Source: Lacrimispora saccharolytica
GTDB taxonomy: Bacteria > Bacillota > Clostridia > Lachnospirales > Lachnospiraceae
Assembly (NCBI GenBank): GCA_021531795.1
Contig: JADYUL010000008.1
Span: 28,974-92,973, forward strand
Direction of reading: 5' to 3'
Length of the DNA: 64,000 nt
Part shown: piece by piece, positions 35,805 to 43,381 of the stretch
Layout of the letters: each line of letters starts with the position of its first letter
Position numbering within the stretch: position 1 is the first letter of the stretch
Program-made: the position numbers and the translations under genes
The notes under the pieces: model-generated
Database searches by the model: none
Seen by the model: only the letters and a program-made list of their open reading frames with translations
Told to the model about the DNA's origin: nothing

Positions 35805-35817
35805 GCCCGAGTGCTAA
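35791..35817. promoter_or_regulatory. CIRCE element (HrcA operator)
   Basis: TTAGCACTC (35791-35799), 9-nt spacer, GAGTGCTAA (35809-35817): exact match to the consensus inverted repeat. Overlaps the hsp20 -35, so HrcA repression is expected. Confidence 0.97.
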
Positions 35818-35875
35818 CAACTTTTTCTAAAGTTTATAAACAAATTATTAATTGCTTATTATTCATTTTGTTTGG

Positions 35876-35884
35876 TGGTATTAT
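35876..35884 (+). promoter_or_regulatory. Extended -10 box before RluA-family gene
   Basis: TGGTATTAT (TG 35876-35877, TATTAT 35879-35884); leader about 47 nt to ATG 35939. Confidence 0.5.
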
Positions 35885-35938
35885 ATTGTACATACCTTTT
35901 GAAAGAATTGGATGCATATTGGAGAAGGATGCCCCATT

Positions 35939-36604
35939 ATGGATATCTTATATGAAGATAAGTATATAATTGCAGTTAATAAGCCTGCAGGCCTGGCAAC
36001 CCAGACTAAGAGACTGGGAGAGAAGGACCTCTTTAGTTATGTCAAGAATTATCTGAAGGGCGGCTATGTCGGAATCATCAACCGTCTCGACCAGCCGGTA
36101 TCGGGTGTTGTTCTCATGGCAAAGAATAAGCAGGCAGCCGCAGGACTTGAAGCCCAGATTGCAGACAAAAGTATTAAGAAGCATTACCGGGCAGAGGTTT
36201 ATGATAAAAGCGGAATATTAAGAACCGGCGATTGGAGGACACTTAACGACTTTATAATAACCATTCCCAGGGAAAACCTTAGCCGCTGTGTAGATAGAGA
36301 CTCACAGAAAAGCATATCCGCTTCGGGTGCAAAAAAGGCATCTCTTGAATATAAAGTGATTCATAAGGACGATGACAATTCTGTTGCAACCCTTGACATT
36401 CTGCTGCACACGGGACGTCACCATCAGATAAGATGCCAGTTAGCACATGCAGGTCTTCCAATTCTGGGAGACAGAAGGTATGGCTGTACGGAAAGCATAA
36501 GTAAGACTACAGATCTTGGAATTAAGAACCTGAAGCTCACCGCCTACAGCTATGAATTTACGCATCCCTATACGGGCAAGGTCATGAATATTAAGATTAA
36601 TTGA
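35939..36604 (+). CDS. RluA-family RNA pseudouridine synthase
   Basis: 221 residues, catalytic domain only (no S4 domain). Motif I 'IAVNKPAGLATQ', catalytic Asp in 'GIINRLDQPVSGVVLMAKN', motif 'LHTGRHHQIRCQLAHAGLPILGD'. This short branch modifies rRNA or tRNA; which uridine is unknown. ATG 35939 is preferred over ATG 35912 because AGAAGGA lies 9 nt upstream. Followed at 21 nt by cardiolipin synthase. Confidence 0.92.
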   Translation: MDILYEDKYIIAVNKPAGLATQTKRLGEKDLFSYVKNYLKGGYVGIINRLDQPVSGVVLMAKNKQAAAGLEAQIADKSIKKHYRAEVYDKSGILRTGDWRTLNDFIITIPRENLSRCVDRDSQKSISASGAKKASLEYKVIHKDDDNSVATLDILLHTGRHHQIRCQLAHAGLPILGDRRYGCTESISKTTDLGIKNLKLTAYSYEFTHPYTGKVMNIKIN

Positions 36605-36625
36605 CGGAAAACATGGGGGAAAACT

Positions 36626-38233
36626 ATGCACCACATTTACAGAAATCACAAAAACAGAGGCGAACAGACTTCAACCGCAATAAAGAGAACTACACTATAT
36701 TACGCAAAGAGAGTAATATTCAACAGCTTCCTGCTTACAGCACTCTGCCTGATTCTGCAGGTTCTGCTGTTAGTCTTTATGTCTATTGTATTAAACAAAT
36801 ATTCCAAGCTTTTCCTCGAAGCCTCAACGCTTGTCGGTACCATCTTTATACTTCTTATAGTTACGGGTGACGACACCCAGGAAAGTAAGCTTGCCTCAGC
36901 CTTAATAACCGCGCTTTTCCCGCTTGCAGGCATACTTATATATATGGAGTACAATTACGACTACAGCGCAGAGCAGTCCAAGAAGGCAGTAAACGGTATG
37001 ATTGCGAAAACCGCGAAGTACTTAGTTACTGACCCGGAGATTGCCGAAAAGATGAAGGACGAGCACTCGGATATTGTGAGACTGTCAAGATATATGGAGC
37101 AGAAGGGCAGCTGTTCGCTCTATTGTCATTCACACATGGAGTATTTCAGTTTGGGTGATTATGTCTTTGAGCCGCTGCTTGAGGACCTGAGGGCAGCCAA
37201 GGAATTCATCTTCTTAGAGTTTTTCCTTATTGAAGAGGGAAGATTCTGGGACAGCGTGCTTGAGGTGCTTAAGGAGAAGGCCGCAGAGGGTGTCGAGGTC
37301 AGGCTGATATATGATGATCTTGGCTGTGTACCGCTGCTTCCGAGAAATTATTACAAGACACTTGAGAAGGCAGGAATCAAGGTACATATCTTCTCAAGAT
37401 TAACACCTGTATTTACCATGCAGTACAATAACCGCGACCATAGGAAAATAGTGGTTATTGACGGAAGGGTGGCATATACCGGAGGCTTCAATCTCTGTGA
37501 TGAATACATCAATCAATTCGAGAAGTTCGGTCATTGGAAGGATAACGGTGTAAGGGTTACAGGTAATGCGGTTCGTCAGTTCACACTTATGTTCCTGCAG
37601 ATGTGGAACGCTGCACGCTTCAACATGGGCGTTGAGAATGAATATTTCGACCGCTTCATGACGCAGTATCCGGTAGAGAACGACGGAATGATTATCCCCT
37701 ACGGCGACGGACCTCACAGGAAGGAGCCGCTGGCCAAATATGTATACAAGGATATATTAAACGCAGCAACCAACTATGTGTGGATATCAAGCCCTTATTT
37801 AATTCTTGATGATTCCATGGAAACTGCAATTAAGCATGCTGCTCAAAGCGGAGTGGATGTGCGTATCCTGCTTCCGCATATTCCGGATAAGATAATTCCG
37901 TATATGATTGCCAGAAGCCATTATCCTGCATTGCTTAAGGCAGGCGTAAAGGTATATGAATATGAACCCGGCTTTGTTCACGCCAAGACCTGGATATCCG
38001 ATGATCGGATAGCAACCGTTGGCTCTGTCAACCTGGATTATAGAAGCCTCTTCCTTCATTACGAAATCGGCTGCCTCTTCTACAAGTGTGAGGGCATAAG
38101 CGATATTAAGAAGGATTTTGTAAACACCTTCGAAACAAGCACCATCCGCGTAGATATGCAATATTACAGGAAACTGCCCGTGCTCTATCGGGCAGCGGGC
38201 AGAATACTTCGCGTGTTCGGACCTATGATGTAA
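36626..38233 (+). CDS. cls: Cardiolipin synthase
   Basis: Condenses two phosphatidylglycerols into cardiolipin at the membrane. 535 residues: two N-terminal membrane helices (about 30-53 and 63-80, 95-110), then two phospholipase-D HKD motifs, 'NRDHRKIVVIDGRVAYTGG' and 'GFVHAKTWISDDRIATVGS', each with H-x-K-x4-D. Phrase 'WISSPYLILDDSM' is typical of the bacterial Cls family. SD GGGGG 8 nt upstream of the ATG. Probably co-transcribed with the RluA gene. Confidence 0.95.
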   Translation: MHHIYRNHKNRGEQTSTAIKRTTLYYAKRVIFNSFLLTALCLILQVLLLVFMSIVLNKYSKLFLEASTLVGTIFILLIVTGDDTQESKLASALITALFPLAGILIYMEYNYDYSAEQSKKAVNGMIAKTAKYLVTDPEIAEKMKDEHSDIVRLSRYMEQKGSCSLYCHSHMEYFSLGDYVFEPLLEDLRAAKEFIFLEFFLIEEGRFWDSVLEVLKEKAAEGVEVRLIYDDLGCVPLLPRNYYKTLEKAGIKVHIFSRLTPVFTMQYNNRDHRKIVVIDGRVAYTGGFNLCDEYINQFEKFGHWKDNGVRVTGNAVRQFTLMFLQMWNAARFNMGVENEYFDRFMTQYPVENDGMIIPYGDGPHRKEPLAKYVYKDILNAATNYVWISSPYLILDDSMETAIKHAAQSGVDVRILLPHIPDKIIPYMIARSHYPALLKAGVKVYEYEPGFVHAKTWISDDRIATVGSVNLDYRSLFLHYEIGCLFYKCEGISDIKKDFVNTFETSTIRVDMQYYRKLPVLYRAAGRILRVFGPMM

Positions 38234-38239
38234 GCGACA

Positions 38240-38375
38240 TCAAATAATTGTAAGCTGGGTACTAAGACAACGCCGGTACTTAGTGGGCGTCCTTTGCCCA
38301 CTTATGTATCCGCTGCGTTGGCGCAGTAGCGAGAGCGTGCCCAGCGGCAATTTTTGATGGCGCGTAGAATATGAA
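38240..38375. other. Structured GC-rich gap between convergent cls and queT
   Basis: Contains several hairpins: ACTAAG/CTTAGT around 38262-38285, AGTGGGC/GCCCACT (38281-38301) and a complex CCGCTG...CAGCGG structure (38309-38346) enclosing CTGCG/CGCAG. No long T-run, so not a classical terminator; the base composition is higher in GC than the neighbours. Confidence 0.6.
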
Positions 38376-38861
38376 TCACTTGAACAAGACGCTATCATAC
38401 TTCTTGAGTGCGTTGAGAAGAAGCATTCCAAGCACGCCGCAGGAGATGAGTTCACCGAGAGTTACTGTTACAAACGAGAACCATAGGGGTTCGATTCCGT
38501 AGGCGTACAGTAATACAAAGGGAACAATGATAGCATTGCTTACAATGGCTGGCAGAGGTGCCAGCCATTTGCTTTTGTTTCTAAGCATGTAGGTAGAGAC
38601 TGCACCGATAAGTGTGGCAAGCGATCCGAAGATAATATCCGGGAGCGCACAGCCTGTCAGAATATTGCTGAGCAGACAGCCAACGAAGAGTCCGGGAACT
38701 GCAGCCGGTGTAAAATATGGAAGTATTGTAAGACTTTCCGAGAATCTGACCTGAACGGCATAGTTAGCCAGGCCAAGAGCGTTGGCAAGCAGAGTCAACG
38801 CAAGATAGAGAGCGGCAATAATGCCACCCTGACAGATTAGTTTGATCCTTTGATCTTTCAT
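38376..38861 (-). CDS. queT: QueT-family queuosine-precursor transporter
   Basis: 161-residue membrane S-component-like protein (COG4708) with about five to six helices. 'GGIIAALYLALTLL', 'YAVQVRFSESLTILPYFTPAAVPGLFVGCLLSNI' and 'LPDIIFGSLATLIGA' are characteristic of QueT. It imports a queuosine precursor, presumably preQ1 or preQ0, with a shared ECF energy module encoded elsewhere. A preQ1-I riboswitch in its leader supports the substrate. SD AAAGGAG overlaps the riboswitch tail. Confidence 0.93.
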   Translation of the reverse strand: MKDQRIKLICQGGIIAALYLALTLLANALGLANYAVQVRFSESLTILPYFTPAAVPGLFVGCLLSNILTGCALPDIIFGSLATLIGAVSTYMLRNKSKWLAPLPAIVSNAIIVPFVLLYAYGIEPLWFSFVTVTLGELISCGVLGMLLLNALKKYDSVLFK

Positions 38862-38870
38862 GTTAAATTA

Positions 38871-38912
38871 CTCCTTTAGTTTTGTTTAAAGTCAGGAAGG
38901 TCTCGAACTGAC
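38871..38912 (-). promoter_or_regulatory. preQ1-I riboswitch
   Basis: RNA on the minus strand: stem GUCAG/CUGAC enclosing a 12-nt loop (UUC at its start, C17 just before the 3' strand, as in the class-I aptamer), then an A-rich tail UUUAAACAAAACUAA that runs into AGGAG, the SD of queT. Tail pairing with the loop (H-type pseudoknot) would hide the SD when preQ1 binds: translational control. Confidence 0.85.
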
Positions 38913-38919
38913 GGTGAAT

Positions 38920-38948
38920 AATTTAACATATCAATAGAGTAATTGCAA
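38920..38948 (-). promoter_or_regulatory. queT promoter
   Basis: Minus strand TTGCAA (38948-38943), 17-nt spacer, TAAATT (38925-38920) preceded by TGT (extended). The start site would fall at the first base of the riboswitch stem. Confidence 0.65.
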
Positions 38949-38996
38949 GAATGAATTAGTATTTCCTGAAATAACAATCCGGAAGTTTACCTCACC

Positions 38997-40013
38997 CTAC
39001 AGGGTCTCGCTTATCTTAATATTGAGCTCAGCATAGAAGTATTTCTTGAACTTGAGTATCTCGGGGTCGTTGAGGTAATTGTACATAAGCTCTAAGGACT
39101 TGGCGCCCTGCCACCTTGGTTGCTGGCAGATGGTTGCTGTTATGAGCCCTTCCTTCATCATATCTACTGTTGTAGAAACATCATCATGTGTAATAACCAG
39201 GATGTCCGAACGGTCAAGCTCCTTGATTGCCTTGCAGCCGCCGTATACACCTGCAGCGGTAAAATAGAGAGCATTGATTTCGGGATGCTCCCTAAGCATT
39301 GAAGATACTATCTCGAAGCTCTTGAGATCATCGTCAAAGTTCTCATTAACAGTAATAATATTGAAACGGTTTATTCCGTTAAGTCTGCTTGTGAAGCCGA
39401 GATATCGCTGAGAATGACACAGGATATTGGAATCACCCAGTATAATTCCCACATTCATGCTGCCGGTTGACATCATGTCCATAAGGGCTGCGGAGGCGCG
39501 TCCTGATTTGTAATAATCGCTTCCGACATAGGCTAAGCTGTTAACCTTCTCGGCATCGGAGTTGACTGTGATAACCGGAATTCCTCCGGCGATCAGCTTA
39601 TTTAACAGGCTGATCACACTCTCATCATTGTAGGGTGTGATAATAATGCCGTTTACTCCGCTCTCCACACAGGCATTAATTGCATCGATCTGTGCCTCAT
39701 GATTGTAGGGCACACGCTTAATCATAATCTCAAGTCCGTAGAAGGTGAGTTCCTCAGCCTTTTCTTCAAAGCCCTTTATCACATCATCGAAGTAAGGGTT
39801 CTTCCTGCTGAAGACAATAATACCTATAAGAAATTTATTCTTCTGTGCTGCCAGAGCCTTGCCCGCCTTGTTAGGCTTATAGTTAAGAAGCTTGGCAATC
39901 TCAAGCACCTTCCTTGCAGTCTCTTCGTTAACACCGCTTCTATTATTAAGTACACGGTCTACGGTACCTCTCGATACCCCGGCCTTCTCTGCAATCTGTT
40001 TAATTGTAGCCAT
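38997..40013 (-). CDS. LacI-family transcription regulator
   Basis: 338 residues. N-terminal HTH 'ATIKQIAEKAGVSRGTVDRVLNNRSGVNEETARKVLEIAK' and hinge 'NYKPNKAGKALAAQK', then a periplasmic-binding-type effector domain ('IGIIVFSRKNPYFDDVIKGFEEKAEEL', 'GVNGIIITPYND'), similar to sugar-responsive LacI/RbsR branches. ATG 40013 has GGGGAG 7 nt upstream; the 9-residue longer frame is rejected. Divergent from the sugar-kinase gene; TGCRCGTGCA palindromes on both sides of the gap are likely operators. Confidence 0.93.
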   Translation of the reverse strand: MATIKQIAEKAGVSRGTVDRVLNNRSGVNEETARKVLEIAKLLNYKPNKAGKALAAQKNKFLIGIIVFSRKNPYFDDVIKGFEEKAEELTFYGLEIMIKRVPYNHEAQIDAINACVESGVNGIIITPYNDESVISLLNKLIAGGIPVITVNSDAEKVNSLAYVGSDYYKSGRASAALMDMMSTGSMNVGIILGDSNILCHSQRYLGFTSRLNGINRFNIITVNENFDDDLKSFEIVSSMLREHPEINALYFTAAGVYGGCKAIKELDRSDILVITHDDVSTTVDMMKEGLITATICQQPRWQGAKSLELMYNYLNDPEILKFKKYFYAELNIKISETL

Positions 40014-40078
40014 ATCCACACTCCCCTTTATGGACTTCACTTAATATAAATACACTCTAGCATAATCGTGCATTACCG

Positions 40079-40088
40079 TGCACGTGCA
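40079..40088. promoter_or_regulatory. LacI-type operator A
   Basis: Perfect palindrome TGCACGTGCA; overlaps a TTGCAC that may be the -35 of the regulator gene and lies ~120 bp from site B, fitting repression by looping. Confidence 0.65.
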
Positions 40089-40156
40089 AAGCGCACAAAT
40101 ATATGCTTGGAAAAATGTGAAAAATTGCTAAAATTCAGATTATTTGCGATTTGTTG

Positions 40157-40185
40157 TTGAAAGAAGTGTACAAAAGGGATATTAT
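40157..40185 (+). promoter_or_regulatory. Promoter of the FGGY kinase gene
   Basis: TTGAAA (40157-40162), 17-nt spacer, TATTAT (40180-40185). Confidence 0.75.
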
Positions 40186-40200
40186 AGAAATACAAATGCG

Positions 40201-40210
40201 TGCGCGTGCA
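40201..40210. promoter_or_regulatory. LacI-type operator B
   Basis: TGCGCGTGCA, one base different from site A, located 7-16 nt after the predicted transcription start of the kinase gene: roadblock position. Confidence 0.65.
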
Positions 40211-40253
40211 CGAGATAAGCGCAAAATGTGTGGGATTTGTCAAGGAGGTTAAC

Positions 40254-41723
40254 ATGTTATACGTAGGAATCGATCTAGGTACATCTGCAGTTAAACTGTT
40301 ACTTATGGATGAGACAGGACATATTCATAAGATTGTATCTAAGGAATACCCTTTATATTTCCCTAATCCGGGATGGTCAGAGCAGAAGCCTGAGGACTGG
40401 TATGAGCAGTCAATGGCAGGACTTAAGGAGCTGTTAAGCGAATGCGATAAGAGTAAGGTTGCAGGTATAAGCTTCGGCGGACAGATGCACGGACTTGTAA
40501 TTCTTGACAGTGATGACAATGTTATTCGTCCCGCACTTCTATGGAACGACGGACGTACCTATGAAGAATGTGATTATTTAAATAATGTAATAGGTAAGGA
40601 TAAGCTTAGCGAATATACTGCCAACATATCCTTCACCGGATTTACGGCACCCAAGATCCTGTGGGTGAAGAATAAGGAGCCGGAGAATTTCGCACGTATT
40701 GCCAAGATTATGCTTCCTAAGGATTACCTGGCATACAAGCTTTCGGGAGTTCACTGCACTGATGTATCCGATGCATCGGGAATGCTCCTCTTTGATGTTA
40801 AGAACCGTTGCTGGTCTAAGGAGATGATGGAGATCTGTGACGTTAAGGAAGAGCAGTTAGCCAAGGTATTTGAGAGCTATGAGGTTGTAGGTACACTTAA
40901 GCCTGATGTAGCAGATGAGCTTGGCTTATCAACAGAAGTTAAGATTATAGCAGGTGCGGGTGACAATGCGGCAGCAGCTGTAGGAACAGGTACGGTAGGT
41001 GACGGCAGATGTAACATCTCACTCGGTACAAGCGGTACAATCTTCATTTCATCAGACAGCTTCGGTGTGGATGAGAACAACGCCCTTCATTCATTTGCCC
41101 ATGCGGACGGACATTATCATCTGATGGGCTGCATGCTTTCGGCAGCAAGCTGCAATAAGTGGTGGATGGAAGAGATCATGCAGACTAAGGATTTCGCAGG
41201 AGAACAGAAGGCTATAGAGAAGCTCGGTGAGAACCATGTATATTTCCTTCCTTATCTTATGGGAGAGAGATCGCCTCACAACAACCCGAATGCAAGAGGT
41301 ACCTTCATCGGCATGACAATGGATACCACCAGGGCGGATATGTATCAGGCTGTTCTTGAGGGTGTCGGCTTTGCACTCAGAGATTCGTTTGAGGTAGCTA
41401 AGTCCCTTGGTATAAAGATTGAGAGAACCAAGATCTGCGGTGGCGGAGCCAAGAGTCCTCTCTGGAAGAAGATCATTGCCAACATTCTGGGAATTAAGGT
41501 TGACATAATAGAGTCTGAGGAAGGTCCCGGATACGGCGGAGCAATGCTTGCAGCAGTCGGATGCGGAGAGTTTGCTTCAGTTGAGGAAGCAGCTGATAAG
41601 CTTGTGAAGGTTATCGATACAGTAGAGCCTGATGCTGAGCTTACAGCCAAATATGACGTAAGATATAATCAGTTCAAGCAGATATATCCGACCGTTAAGC
41701 CGGTATTCGATATTATAAAATAG
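40254..41723 (+). CDS. xylB: FGGY-family sugar kinase, xylulokinase-like
   Basis: Phosphorylates a ketopentose with ATP; closest by eye to xylulokinase XylB. 489 residues beginning 'MLYVGIDLGTSAVKLLLMD'; other family motifs 'WSEQKPEDWYEQ', 'GISFGGQMHGLVILD', 'GAGDNAAAAVGTG', 'LGTSGTIFIS' and 'CGGGAKSPLWKKI'. 'QMHG' is typical of XylB and contacts the substrate. ATG 40254 with AAGGAGG 7 nt upstream replaces the 18-residue longer frame. Followed at 92 nt by an isomerase-like gene. Likely controlled by the LacI protein and site B. Confidence 0.9.
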   Translation: MLYVGIDLGTSAVKLLLMDETGHIHKIVSKEYPLYFPNPGWSEQKPEDWYEQSMAGLKELLSECDKSKVAGISFGGQMHGLVILDSDDNVIRPALLWNDGRTYEECDYLNNVIGKDKLSEYTANISFTGFTAPKILWVKNKEPENFARIAKIMLPKDYLAYKLSGVHCTDVSDASGMLLFDVKNRCWSKEMMEICDVKEEQLAKVFESYEVVGTLKPDVADELGLSTEVKIIAGAGDNAAAAVGTGTVGDGRCNISLGTSGTIFISSDSFGVDENNALHSFAHADGHYHLMGCMLSAASCNKWWMEEIMQTKDFAGEQKAIEKLGENHVYFLPYLMGERSPHNNPNARGTFIGMTMDTTRADMYQAVLEGVGFALRDSFEVAKSLGIKIERTKICGGGAKSPLWKKIIANILGIKVDIIESEEGPGYGGAMLAAVGCGEFASVEEAADKLVKVIDTVEPDAELTAKYDVRYNQFKQIYPTVKPVFDIIK

Positions 41724-41815
41724 CCGGGAACTAAGTTTCATGCACTTTTGCAGGTAAGTAACATTAAGAAATAATAAGGGTAAACTATAGATGTATTTTA
41801 AGGAGGTAGAAAACT

Positions 41816-43300
41816 ATGAACAACGTACCCAAGATTAAATTAGGAATCGTAGCAGTTAGCCGTGACTGTTTCCCTGAGACACTGTCGGTTAACAGAAGAA
41901 AGGCTTTGGTTGCAGCATATGCAGCTAAGTATGATGTTGAGGATATCTATGAGTGTCCCATCTGTATCGTAGAGAGCGAGATCCATATGGTTCAGGCTCT
42001 TGAGGATATCAAGAAGGCAGGATGTAATGCACTTTGCGTATATCTTGGTAACTTTGGTCCTGAGATCTCAGAGACATTGCTTGCTAAGCATTTCGACGGA
42101 CCTAAGATGTTCGTGGCAGCAGCAGAGGAGTCACAGAACGATCTCTGCGGAGGAAGAGGAGATGCTTACTGTGGTATGCTTAACGCAAGCTACAACCTTA
42201 AGCTTCGTAACGTTGGTGCATATATTCCTGAGTATCCCGTTGGTGATGCAGAGGATTGCGCAGATATGATTCATGAGTTCCTTCCTATTGCAAGAGCACT
42301 TGTTGGATTAAGCAAGCTTAAGATCATATCATTCGGTCCCAGACCTCTTAACTTCCTTGCTTGTAATGCTCCTATCAAGCAGCTTTACAACCTCGGTGTT
42401 GAGATTGAAGAAAACTCTGAGCTTGACCTCTTCGAGTCATTCAATAAGCATGAGGGTGATGAGAGGATTCCTGCCATCGTTAAGGAGATGGAGGAGGAGC
42501 TTGGTGCAGGTAACAAGAAGCCTGAGGTACTGGCTAAGCTTGCTCAGTACGAGCTTACACTTCTTGACTGGGTTGAGGCACATAAGGGCTACAGAGAGTA
42601 TGTGGCAATCGCCGGAAAGTGCTGGCCCGCATTCCAGACTCAGTTCGGATTCGTTCCCTGCTATGTTAACAGCCGTCTCACAGGACGCGGAATCCCTGTT
42701 TCATGTGAGGTTGATATCTACGGCTGCTTAAGTGAGTTCATCGGAACCTGTATCAGTGAAGATGTTGTTACACTTCTTGATATTAACAACTCTGTTCCTA
42801 AGGATATGTACAAGGAGTCAATCGAGGGTAAGTTCCCTTATTCACACCAGGATACATTCATGGGCTTCCATTGTGGAAATACCTGCAGCAAGAAGCTGTC
42901 ATTCCATGAGATGAAGTACCAGATGATCATGGCTCGTTCACTTCCTGTTGAGGTTACAAACGGAACTCTTGAGGGAGACATCGTTCCGGGTGAGATCACC
43001 TTCTATCGTCTGCAGTCAACAGCTGATGCTAAGCTTCGTGCTTATGTTGCAGAGGGTGAGGTTCTTCCTGTAGCAACTAAGTCCTTCGGTGGTATTGGTG
43101 TATTCGCTATTAAGGAGATGGGAAGATTCTACCGTCACGTACTTATTGAGAAGAACTATCCTCATCATGGTGCTGTTGCCTTTGGTCACTATGGCAAGGC
43201 ATTATTCGAGGTATTCAAGTACATCGGTGTTCCGATTGAGGATATCAATTACAACCAGCCTAAGAGCCTGCCTTACAAGACAGAGAATCCTTTCGCATAA
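41816..43300 (+). CDS. L-fucose/L-arabinose isomerase-fold protein, aldose isomerase candidate
   Basis: 494 residues, cytosolic, related to the L-fucose isomerase superfamily (COG2407-type): N-terminal Rossmann-like part 'KIKLGIVAVSRDCFP', middle 'GGRGDAYCGMLNAS', 'ISFGPRPLNFLACN', 'CEVDIYGCLSEFIGTCIS', 'FMGFHCGNTCSKKL' (metal-site His/Cys region) and C-terminal beta-barrel 'GEITFYRLQSTADAKLRAYVAEGEVLP'. Real FucI is ~590 residues; this shorter form has no settled substrate that I know of. Strong SD AAGGAGG. Next to a xylulokinase-like gene and XylF-like importers, it may convert an aldopentose to the ketopentose. Codon use is highly biased, suggesting strong expression. Confidence 0.85.
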   Translation: MNNVPKIKLGIVAVSRDCFPETLSVNRRKALVAAYAAKYDVEDIYECPICIVESEIHMVQALEDIKKAGCNALCVYLGNFGPEISETLLAKHFDGPKMFVAAAEESQNDLCGGRGDAYCGMLNASYNLKLRNVGAYIPEYPVGDAEDCADMIHEFLPIARALVGLSKLKIISFGPRPLNFLACNAPIKQLYNLGVEIEENSELDLFESFNKHEGDERIPAIVKEMEEELGAGNKKPEVLAKLAQYELTLLDWVEAHKGYREYVAIAGKCWPAFQTQFGFVPCYVNSRLTGRGIPVSCEVDIYGCLSEFIGTCISEDVVTLLDINNSVPKDMYKESIEGKFPYSHQDTFMGFHCGNTCSKKLSFHEMKYQMIMARSLPVEVTNGTLEGDIVPGEITFYRLQSTADAKLRAYVAEGEVLPVATKSFGGIGVFAIKEMGRFYRHVLIEKNYPHHGAVAFGHYGKALFEVFKYIGVPIEDINYNQPKSLPYKTENPFA

Positions 43301-43334
43301 TCTATAAGATTATAGGCTACATAATTAATACAGA

Positions 43335-43364
43335 GGGTCACATTTGTACAGATGTGACCCTTTT
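43335..43364 (+). terminator. Terminator after isomerase-like gene
   Basis: GGGTCACAT (43335-43343) pairs with ATGTGACCC (43352-43360), then TTTTG. Confidence 0.85.
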
Positions 43365-43365
43365 G

Positions 43366-43374
43366 TGTTATTAT
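43366..43374 (+). promoter_or_regulatory. Extended -10 box 7 nt before ATG 43382
   Basis: TGTTATTAT (TG 43366-43367, TATTAT 43369-43374). The start codon begins 8 bases after its end and no SD exists, so the mRNA may begin at or next to the ATG. Confidence 0.55.
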
Positions 43375-43381
43375 TACTTAC

